Position numbers and translations under genes: made by a program. Below are positions 56,004-64,000 of a stretch of 64,000 bases of DNA, one piece after another (positions within the stretch are counted from its first letter, which is position 1; each line of letters starts with the position of its first letter). The notes under the pieces were generated by a model, which saw only the letters and a list, made by a program, of their open reading frames with translations, was not told where the DNA came from and made no database searches. The stretch spans positions 7,708,639-7,772,638 of the forward strand of contig JAJLRJ010000006.1 of NCBI GenBank assembly GCA_024195265.1. Direction: 5' to 3'. This stretch comes from Dendrophyllia cribrosa. Taxonomy: Eukaryota; Cnidaria; Anthozoa; Scleractinia; Dendrophylliidae.

Positions 56004-57037
56004 AGTTCAGGAAGAAGCGCTGTCAGTTGAAATTGATTCAACGCAAGGACGTCTTGAAAAGAGGTGTTGACAGGCCAGATCCGACTAATAAGCTCGGGAT
56101 ACCGTGGAGTGTGACCGTTAGAGTTTTGCTCTAACTAACGAGTACAGAACTCTATTAACGGACATCTCTAAGCCAACACAAACTGACATCGCTAAAAAAT
56201 AAACAGACGCCCCGACAAAGAAGTCAAAACTAGCAGACAGCTTAAAAACATATCGAGACTAAAGTCTGTATCATTTTGCGATTTTAATAGAAGGCTTTTA
56301 ATTCAGTAGCTTAATCAAAGTGTATTTGGAAATACAGATGGTTAAAAATATTATAAGCGCGACGTTTCGGTGTCGTACTGACACCATTATCAATCGAAAA
56401 AAGGACGCATTGACAAGCGAAAGGAAATCTGCATACTCTATACAAAAAGCTTAGCCCTAAGGGAATCTGACTGTTTGTTTAGAGATGGCTTGTGCTCTCT
56501 AATCAGGAGCATTTCATACAATAGGCAGTCAAATTTAGTTTGGCACTTCGGTTACCTCGAAATCTCCATATACCCGCTACAAATATACAAGAAGCATCAT
56601 TTTGCGAGCTCAACTATAAAATGGCTAAAACACTCGCGAGGGAGTCGCGTAGGCTTGTCATTCTTTATTACACCATTAATTGCTTTTTGACAGGCCCCGT
56701 CCCCGCAGTAACGAACATAAAAAGTGCCACATTCTTCTTGGACTGAAAATTCAGAGAAGAAAATATCATTATTTGTACTTAACACAGTTCTGCAGTGAAT
56801 TAACATCTTATAGCCGCTATCATCACAGAGGAGTAAAACAATCAATGCGCTATTATTCTGTACTATGTGCAGATAGTGCGTGTGACTTAATTTTCACATC
56901 TCCTCGCTGCGACGAAACATACGAGGTACTAAAATATTCATAAAAGCCGCAAACAGACATGTGAAAGCTTCGAACGAAAAAGGATCGAAAAAACACATCG
57001 CACACAGTTGGCTTCCTTTAAATAAGCCAATAGAAAG
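56004..57037. other. Intergenic with a decayed ribozyme repeat
   Basis: At 56348-56392 (minus) GATAATGGTGTC-AGTA-CGACACCGAAACGTCGCGC keeps a 6-bp stem II and GAAACGTC, but the first box reads UUGAUAA, with two core changes. This is a Penelope-type relic. No gene is supported. Confidence 0.4.
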
Positions 57038-57360
57038 CTAGTATTTTCGATCCGCTCGAAGGGTATAAATAGACGTCAGACAACGTATGCCAAGCAGAAT
57101 GGTTTTCCATTCCCACAGAAATGGGCACTTGCATCTAGCAAGAATAAACCTGAGGTTCACGTGGAGAACCGAAACCATGGTCTTGCCTGTAGAAATCATA
57201 TATATCATGGCATAAACAAAACAGTCGATGGTAATGAACTCGGGAGTGGTCTCCTGTGAGAAGTGTAGCAGTTGATACATTGTAATGATTGGTAATTTTC
57301 ACTATTTCTGCACCAGTTGGATTCAAACGGGGCTGTACTATAATTCATTAAAGTACTTAC

Positions 57361-57520
57361 CTAAATAGAACTGGAATTCAGTGATATTCCTCCTTGTCTC
57401 CTAGGAACACGCGCACTCTGAATACATAAAGAACTGCACGAGTATATATACCCTTTTGACTTCTGGCGTATTTAGGGGGCTGCATACGTCGGTTATGTAA
57501 GATGAATTGAATGCTAACGG
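57361..57520 (-). promoter_or_regulatory. Candidate promoter and first exon
   Basis: On the minus strand a TATA box (GTATATATACTC, near 57440-57451) is followed 30-80 nt later by a leader ending in TTTAG|GTAAGTAC, a strong splice donor at 57360/57361. The downstream DNA has acceptor-like TTCTCACAG|GAGACC near 57255 and open frames of 60-80 codons (57038-57326) without recognised domains. A weaker relative is at 2005-2165. The gene product is not identified. Confidence 0.4.
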
Positions 57521-57970
57521 AAACAGTCCGCGAACGGAAATTGTAACCGACGTTAGAAAGTGGTTGGTATTAAATTATATCTTAATTATGTCAGTGGCGA
57601 CAAGAAAAGGACAGAATGGCATTTTTTCTTTGCAGTTGGTCGTCTAGAAAGAAGGCGGGGGTGAGACGATGAGCGGTGCAAACTTGGTTGAACTTCCCCT
57701 GCACTATTGAGCGTATTAGTATCCACAGTGTGGTTTCTGAGTTAGCGACAAACGCAAGATAACAGTAACTTGTTTCAGCTGAAGGAAGTGCTACACAATC
57801 GTGTGTGCGGGTTTTAAGTTTGGCGGATTTTGCTTATTGCCTTCGATCAGCAAAAATAGGTTCTCGTAAAAAAGACTCAGAATAATATTACACAAAAATT
57901 TACCCCCTTCTGTCAAATAAAGAACTTTGCTTTTTAATGCAAATTTGCGTTACTGGAATGATATCGTACT

Positions 57971-58170
57971 CTAATATAAACTAATTTCGATTTTGAGACG
58001 GCAATACTGCATTATATTGACGGATAGTTGGGAGAAAATATATTCCGTATTGGGCGGAGTCGCGAAGCGACGGAGCCCAATACGAAGAATATATTTTCTT
58101 CCAACGCCGTCAATATAATGCAGTATTGCCGTCACAAAAATCTAAATTAGTTTATATCACGATTCAACGG
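57971..58170. repeat. Foldback element with about 75-bp arms
   Basis: ATATAAACTAATTTCGATTTTGAGACGGCAATACTGCATT at the left is inverted as AATGCAGTATTGCCGTC...TAGTTTATAT at the right, with ATATATTC...GAATATAT nearer the centre. It is a nearly perfect hairpin and noncoding. Confidence 0.8.
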
Positions 58171-58347
58171 TTTTTCGGGCAAAAGAAAGCAAAATTGAAG
58201 ATAACTCGTGCTGATCAAAACTGAAATTCTTACTAGTCACGAGCTGACGTACACGACGTTTTGTACGCGTTATCATATTTTTGTTTACTGCAAAAAAGTT
58301 TCAAAAACACGGTCTTTTCACGCCATAAATTGCTCATTGAAATCGAA

Positions 58348-58700
58348 CAAATTTGTTAGAACATCTTTTCGAAGTTTTCCAACTCAGTTTTGATAGAAAG
58401 GGTCGTTAATTGAATACAGCGTTGTTTATCTGCTAAACTAGACAAAGTAATCAACATTTTTGCCCCTCCTTTGAAGATAATTTTCTACGCAAGGAACCCA
58501 TTTGTTAGAACATCTTTTCGAAGTTTTCTAAAGTTACAAACGTCGAAGGAACAAAAGCAGCTTTTAAACTCATCTTATCCTTAACTTTTGATAGAAAGGG
58601 TCGTTGCATTGAATACAGCGTTGTTTATCTGCCAAACTTGACAAAGTAATCAACATTTTTGCCCCTCCTTTGAAGATAATTTTTTACGCAAGGGACCCAT
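58348..58700. repeat. Tandem duplication within repeat DNA
   Basis: The block TTTGTTAGAACATCTTTTCGAAGTTTTC (58350 and 58500) and the block GATAGAAAGGGTCGTT...AAGATAATTTT.TACGCAAGG (58392 and 58589) each occur twice, so the unit is about 150-200 bp with an internal indel. Confidence 0.85.
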
Positions 58701-59279
58701 TGAATTGCAGCGGGAAATTTTCAACCAATCACAGGCTGGTTTTGAGACGACAAGACGTCTCAAAAGCAGACAAAAGTATCTGAGAATCGTGATACTAATT
58801 GACATTGATTTTTAATAGAAAACAACAGCTTTTTTTTCAATAGTGATAGCAGTTCTTGAGCATAACAGAGGGTAGGCTGTTTGTTTGACTTTCTTGTTGT
58901 CTCAGTCGGTTAGGGCAGCACTGTATCACCTTCGAAGATTCAGGAGTAGTTGATGATATTTTTCAAGACACTAGGAAAATGCTTGAAAAAAGAGCAATTT
59001 TTTTTTTCAGTTGGAATATATTTCCACCCCAGAAAAGCGCAATAAATATATGTATCCGCAGTCAAAGGCAGGAAATAAAAGTGTCAGAACACTACCGTGT
59101 GAGCATGAAATTTTGCGTGGTTCTATTTTGCAGATTGGCGTTTTTTTTGTGTGTTTTGCGGAAACTTAAGTTTTTTGCGGTTCGAGATCGATTACTGAAA
59201 CTTCTGCTGGGAACTAATTTTTGCGACTTCCTGTTCAAGCAGCAGAATATTAACAAGCCACTTAATATTATCAAACAAA

Positions 59280-59680
59280 AGCAAGGCTGATACTACGTAA
59301 AACATTCTAACATTTAACGCGACTACGACATGATAGAGCCCAAACTGAAAGCCATAATGCAACCGTGGACAGCTGTTTCGACCTGGTTGGTCTCGTCAGC
59401 ACGGTGTAGCAGCAAAAAGATAGAAAAACCAGCGCGAACGCCAATAAGCCCAATATTCTACCGAATCGCAGGTGGTGATGACCACACAGATGAGCTCGAA
59501 TTCAAACTCGTTTGCCAATTGACCCACGTCACAGCGGCGCGTGATGATGAGTAAATATTTTTGGCTGACTTTATCTCTCCAGATCCTACGTACACAGGAG
59601 CTTGCAGGAGCAATAAGCTCCTGACGTACACCAGCAGCATTTTCGTTCGCGGTCCTTTGCGTCTTATTTACTTATTAATT
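59280..59680 (-). repeat. Penelope-like repeat copy with hammerhead ribozyme
   Basis: The head GCAAGGCTGAT-ACTACGTAAAA is 82 nt from the ribozyme, as in the 15.8-kb copy (86 nt). The tail AGCAGCATTTTCGTTCGCGG is inverted relative to that copy. It directly precedes the LINE remnant. Confidence 0.6.
59362..59405 (-). ncRNA. Hammerhead ribozyme, complete core
   Basis: Minus strand: stem I ACCGTG, core CTGACGA, stem II GACC-AACCA-GGTC, core GAAA, stem III palindrome (ACAGCTGT including the core A and U), cleavage-site C, and stem I return CACGGT. Upstream, a TACA internal loop and a TGC/GCA outer helix repeat the layout of the 15.9-kb ribozyme. Stem II has a different sequence from that copy yet still pairs, so the structure rather than the sequence is preserved. 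Confidence 0.85.
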
Positions 59681-59816
59681 TTATCAACTTTTATTACTTG
59701 TTGAGTTACGGTACGCTCTACTTAGAGACATTTCACTGAATTCTAAAGCCAAGAAGCTAAAATCACGTCTAGACCTTTTCTTAGTAAGTGGTAAATTCAT
59801 TCCTAATATTAAAAAA

Positions 59817-60416
59817 GTGGAAACGCGGGCTTCGATCGCACCCGATCATAATGCGATTTTTCTTAATATGAAACTGGATGATGAATTTAAACGAGGTCCG
59901 GGAACCTGGAAATTCAACAACACTTTACTGCAAGATGAAAACTATGTAAAAACGACAAAAGATTACTACCCACTCATTTTGCACAAATACCATGAAGTTG
60001 AAAATAAACAATTACTCTGGGAGTTAATCAAAATGGAAATAAGAGCGGAAACAATGCGCTACTCCAAAAGAAAAATGAATCAATCCAAAACACGTGAGTC
60101 CACTATCCAACGTAAAATAGAGGAGCTGGATTCGAAAATTTGCAATGACGTTTGTCTCGATCAACCCTTGTTATCGGAATACGAAAACCTAAAAAAAGAA
60201 TTGCATGAAATATATGAAATGAAAGGTAGGGGCGCAATTTTTAGATCTAAAGTCAGATGGATCGAAAAAGGAGAAAAACCGACAAGATACTTTTTCAACT
60301 TAGAGAAAAAGAACTTTGAAAAGAAAATTATCACTCAACTGAAAGTCGGAGATGATGAGATTGTGTCCGACTTCAAACAAATAAACAAAGAAATTGAGAA
60401 CTTGTATAGTGACTTT
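59817..60416 (+). pseudogene. LINE ORF2, endonuclease end and linker
   Basis: The reading frame starts upstream of 59817. APDHNAI corresponds to the last conserved SDH-type motif of apurinic-like endonucleases. GPGTWKFNN and VRWIEKGEKPTRYFFNLEK are typical of the L1 linker between endonuclease and RT. A charged, helical region lies between them. It ends at the hAT-like insertion, after which the same protein continues at 61341. Confidence 0.8.
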
Positions 60417-61340
60417 CAGGGGCGGATCCAGGAAATCTATAAAGAGGGGGTCGGAGCTATTTTTATAGTGACAATATGGGCGCGTCAGCGCCCGCGCCCA
60501 TCAGGAGCGCGCGCCGAAGGCGTGACAATCTAGGGGGGTTCGGGGGCATGCCCCCCCGAAAAATTTTGATAATTGGAGTACTCAGAGATGCAATCTGGTG
60601 CATTCTGGACGCCTAAATTTATCAATTGCTTGGATTCCATATTGAAAAAGAAATGCTGAACTATTTAATAAAATACAGGTGTGGTTGTCAAAGAAGTACA
60701 ATAAACACTTTTAAAATGATGCGTGTTTTAATGAATGACATGACCTTTTCCAACTTAACAATAATATTAAATCAAACATGAGCCGCAGCAATTGCGGCGA
60801 GAGCGCAACCTCGCGCCAAAGCAGCAACATTTCCCCCCCGGAAAACTGATGCTATACTGCATGCATTCTGGGAACACTTGTGACCAAAAAGAAAGGCTTC
60901 GGATGACAGATTTTAAGATAATTTTTCAAAAACAAATTAAACAAACGAAATATCCCGTGGAAATGACTTTAAGAAGAGTCACCGCAGGGGTTGATTAATG
61001 TCATCCTTCTCTGGTTACGCTTGGCATAGTCGTCAACAATTGCACCATAATCTAAAGCTACGTCTTTGTAAACAAAGAGCAGCAACAGTGCGTTGAGGCG
61101 TACTTCTCCCATGGTGCTTCTGTAAACATTCTTGAAACTTGTTTATAAAGGCGGGTTGATTCGAACAATGCTTGATAATGTTCATATTGATAATAAAGGA
61201 AATATATCTCAGGAAACAAAGCAAAAGCTGCAAAATACAATCTGACAGGCGTTGCTAACTAAAATATTAAAAAAATAATAATAATCCCAGGCAAAAGGGG
61301 GGGCCGCGGCCCCCTCGGCCCACCCCTAAATCCGCCCCTG
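60417..61340. mobile_element. hAT-like non-autonomous element inside the LINE
   Basis: CAGGGGCGGATCCAGG at the left is inverted as CCTAAATCCGCCCCTG at the right, the classic hAT MITE ends. TGACTTT precedes the left end and also occurs at the right border, consistent with an 8-bp target duplication with one change. It is 924 bp and noncoding. It splits the LINE at NLYSDF, with the protein resuming as DFYKLNFD. Confidence 0.85.
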
Positions 61341-62490
61341 ACTTTTACAAATTAAACTTTGATATTCAAAACAAAACCGACATACAAGAAAAGTTTAAAG
61401 GATTTGTAGAAAACTTAGAAATCACTAAACTCTCTGAGAAAGAAAAGAAAAAGTTAGAATGTGAACTAAACTTAGAGGAACTTAAAGATGCTCTAAAGGG
61501 TTTCCAAAATAACAAAACTCCCGGTGACGACGGCTTCACAAAAGAGTTCTATGAGACATTTTTCGACCTCTTAGGCAACGCTCTATTGGACTCGCTTAAA
61601 ACGGCTTACGGCAGCGGAAAGTTATCAGTATCACAAAGACGAGGAATTATTATTACTTTAATACCCAAAGATGAAAATTACCTGATCGTATTAACAAACT
61701 GGCGCCCAATAACATTACTAAATGTAGATTATAAAATTCTTAGTAAAGCAATTTCCAAAAGAATCGAACCAACATTGCCAAAACTGATCCACTCAAACCA
61801 AACAGGGTTTATTAAAGGAAGATTTATTGGGCAAAACGTTCGATTGCTAAATGATCTAATGGAATATACAGACGTTAAAAAAATTCCAGGAATTTTGCTT
61901 TTCGTTGATTTTGAAAAAGCCTTCGACACAATAGAATGGGAATTTATACAAAATGCCCTAAAACTATTTGACTTTGGCCCGGTAATAAGAAAATGGATTT
62001 CAGTTCTTTATAACGATATAGAAAGTGAGGTAATGAATAGTGGTTTTATGACTAACCTATTTAAGGTCTCAAGAGGCGTTTGTCAGGGCTGCCCTTTAAG
62101 CCCTCTCCTATTTGTTATAGCTGTAGAAATTCTAGCTAAAAAAAAATAAGACAATCCGTAAATTGTAGAGGAATAGAACTACCGAACTCGGTAGAAGCCA
62201 AAATAAGCCAATTTGCAGACGACACCACTCTGATATGTAAAGATGTAAACGCACTAAAGGAAAACATGAAAATTGTTAGCGAATTTCGTGACATCTCTGG
62301 TCTCAAATTGAACAAGAAGAAAACTAAAGCAATGTGGATCGGTTCGGCTAAAGAAACTAAAACTAAACCTCTAGATTTTCACTTCTCTCAAGAACCAATT
62401 AAAACGTTGGGTGCGAACGTATCTTACAATCAAGATAAAAACAATAATTTAAACTTTTTTGTTAAAATCCACAAGATGCATGAACGTTAA
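61341..62490 (+). pseudogene. LINE ORF2, reverse transcriptase domain
   Basis: The RT motifs are in order: NNKTPGDDGFTKEFY, IIITLIPKDEN, NWRPITLLNVDYKILSKAIS, QTGFIKGRFIGQN, motif A LLFVDFEKAFDTIEW, motif B GVCQGCPLSPLLF, and, after a frameshift in an A-run at about 62145, motif C QFADDTTLI with the catalytic Asp pair, and motif D GLKLNKKKTK. The catalytic residues survive, but the frame is broken at 62145 and again near 62487. Confidence 0.85.
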
Positions 62491-62888
62491 GATTAATATG
62501 TGGCAAACGCGAGATTTAACACTTTTCGGGCGTACGATGTTAGTTAAAACATTAGGGGATCTCTAAATTAGTCTATGCGGCCTCTATGTTCTGTGTTCCT
62601 GATCCAGTGATCAAAACAGTTCAAGAAAAAATATTTAAGTTTCTATGGAAGAACAAAATGGATAAAGTAATACGTTCAGTTATTCTCCAACCCCTCGCGT
62701 GCGGCGGGTTAAATTTTCCTAACTTTAGAAAAGTAATCAAATCCTTACGTTTATGTTGGTTGGGTAGGTTATTAAATAGCTCTAATGAGGTTTGGCAAGC
62801 AATTCCAAACGCGTTCTTCAATAAATACGGAGGATTATCTTTTCTACTTAAATGCAACTATGTCTCCAAATGCGCTATACAAATGCAT
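62491..62888 (+). pseudogene. LINE ORF2, post-RT (thumb) region
   Basis: Two frames joined by a frameshift near 62562 read WQTRDLTLFGRTMLVKTL and then EKIFKFLWKNKMDKVIR and CGGLNFPNFRKVIKSLR, the LxGRxxxVK and GGLxxPN signatures that follow RT in L1-type elements. It ends at the TTA microsatellite. Confidence 0.75.
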
Positions 62889-62966
62889 ATTATTATTATT
62901 ATTATTATTATGCATATAAAAATGCATAAATTATTATGCATATATAAAAATATATATATAAATATA

Positions 62967-63007
<41 letters not shown>
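62889..63007. repeat. (TTA)n-rich microsatellite
   Basis: ATT/TTA trinucleotides with ATGCATAT interruptions, inserted into or expanded within the LINE reading frame. Confidence 0.95.
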
Positions 63008-63008
<1 letters not shown>

Positions 63009-63120
63009 AACCTTCCATTATTTTACCGTGAAATGTTAGACTTTTTCAAAGAACTACGTGACAATTACCCTGATGTATATGAAAGTGAACTTACAGTATT
63101 ATTTGGAACAACAAAGAGAT

Positions 63121-63760
63121 AACGATAGAGAATAAATCCATCTTCTGGAGACAACTTTTTGACAGGAAAATATATTTTGTTCAAGACCTGCTTGATGAAA
63201 ATGGCAAGTTCCTATCCCTTGAACAGTTTCAGCTTAAATATAATCTGCATTTAAACTTCGTACACTATTTTCAACTCCTTGCCGCAATACCTAACTTCTT
63301 GAAAAATAAAGCAAAAGAAAGGACTGCTGTAAATAGAGACATTATTGAGAAACTTGATATATTTCATCTGTCCGAAGAAAAATCACTTATATTAACTAAG
63401 CTACGCTGCAAAGACTATAACAATTTATTTCAAGAAAACCTCAAAACTGAACCTACTGCCATTAAGACCTGGTCTAAACATTTTCCCAATCTCTCTCAAA
63501 ACTGGAAAGAAGTATTTAACGCACTTACAAAACGACTAAAGACAATAAGCTAAGAGAATTTGCCTTTAAGCTGTTACATCGAATATTGGTAACAAATAAG
63601 GAGCTCGTGCGATTCAAAATAAAAGATGATAATAAGTGCTTTCAATGCCAGAACACTGACTCGCTAGAGCATACCTTTTTAGAGTGCCCTATTAATATTG
63701 AATTTTACCAAAACGTTTTATCGTGGTTTAACAAATTAAATAAAAATTTTGTTCCAAGAT
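63121..63760 (+). pseudogene. LINE ORF2, C-terminal part
   Basis: IFWRQLFDRKIYFVQDLL, a long helical region and, after a stop or frameshift near 63553, REFAFKLLHRILVTNKELV then CFQCQNTDSLEHTFLECP. The last is the CxxC...HxxxxC motif common at the C-terminus of L1-type ORF2 proteins. Confidence 0.75.
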
Positions 63761-63825
63761 TACACACCTCCTCCATCACTACACCTTCGCTTATGCCGCC
63801 AACTAGATCTTCTGCAACCTCGTTC

Positions 63826-63876
63826 CCAGGGTCTCTCATCTTCCCGCCCCCTGGAGCGAGAGAAGAGAGACCCTGG
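63826..63876. repeat. 51-bp hairpin insertion with perfect 12-bp TIRs
   Basis: CCAGGGTCTCTC is inverted as GAGAGACCCTGG around a 27-bp centre. It is a minimal terminal-inverted-repeat remnant in or just after the LINE. Confidence 0.75.
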
Positions 63877-64000
63877 TCTGGTCTGGTCACGTGCCTCTTG
63901 GACAATTATATTCCTAAGGAGGGGTCGACGGTGTTTGTAACTTTGTCTCGTTTTCTGGTATATACTCCGTGGAGGTTTTTAATTATATGCACACAAAACT

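Larger units (their letters stand above)
59728..63825 (+). mobile_element. LINE, L1/Tx1-type, 5'-truncated and degraded
   Basis: Only the ORF2 part is present. In order it holds the end of the endonuclease (RLDLFLVSGKF, APDHNAI), a linker, the reverse transcriptase, a post-RT region and a C-terminal CCHC-like motif. It is broken by a hAT-like insertion (60417-61340), frameshifts near 62145, 62487 and 62562, a TTA microsatellite (62889-63007) and a small hairpin insertion (63826-63876). It cannot be active. No 3' poly-A tail or target duplication was identified. Confidence 0.85.

Noticed and set aside
62889..63007. Poly-Tyr/Ile coding stretch
   Set aside because: Microsatellite translation inside the LINE remnant.

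Overview
This window looks like nuclear DNA from a cnidarian, most probably a stony coral or another hexacorallian. I base that on sparse intron-containing genes, AT-rich intergenic DNA, and a dense load of small non-autonomous transposons of kinds I recognise from coral genomes: elements bounded by long poly-G/poly-C runs, Penelope-type repeats carrying hammerhead ribozymes, Tigger/pogo-like and piggyBac-like MITEs, and an L1/Tx1-type LINE. The assignment rests on recognition, not a database search. There is no bacterial gene organisation, no operon and no CRISPR array. Most open frames in the window are chance, low-complexity or repeat-derived frames.

The main finding is a dispersed family of four short two-exon genes on the minus strand. 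Gene A has exons at 12845-13026 and 8603-8669; B at 18364-18540 and 17947-18015; C at 27160-27357 and 26196-26264; D at 52175-52375 and 50576-50662. Exon 1 encodes a conserved signal peptide (MDSK...LILSC.L) followed by a fast-diverging Arg-rich stretch. Exon 2 encodes a short tail with a conserved TGA/TAA context. Predicted precursors are 81-95 residues. I do not recognise the family. It has the profile of secreted cationic peptides with a conserved leader and a variable mature part. Genes C and D share their upstream DNA; A and B have TATA-like boxes. The introns are loaded with transposons.

The second finding is a set of hammerhead ribozymes inside Penelope-like repeats. Those at 15872-15932 and 59362-59405 (both minus) have a complete CUGANGA/GAAA core, stem I with an internal loop, stem II, and a palindromic stem III. 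Less canonical copies lie at about 8.05, 10.24, 45.68, 46.05, 5.16 and 56.37 kb.

Layout: 0-8 kb is intergenic with a poly-G element, a MULE-like foldback, a 23-bp minisatellite and one unassigned 105-aa frame. 8.6-13 kb is gene A with a TE-filled 4.2-kb intron. 13-17 kb holds MITEs and a ribozyme-bearing repeat. 18-27.6 kb holds genes B and C with repeats between. 28-31.2 kb is a nest of foldback elements. 31-34.5 kb is blank. 34.5-39.7 kb is a complex of inverted repeats, poly-G elements and a minisatellite. 40-50 kb is repeats, tandem duplications and tRNA-like sequences. 50.5-52.6 kb is gene D. 53-57.5 kb holds a RecQ helicase relic and a possible promoter/first exon. 57.9-59.7 kb is foldback and ribozyme repeats. 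59.7-63.9 kb is a degraded LINE split by a hAT-like insertion.
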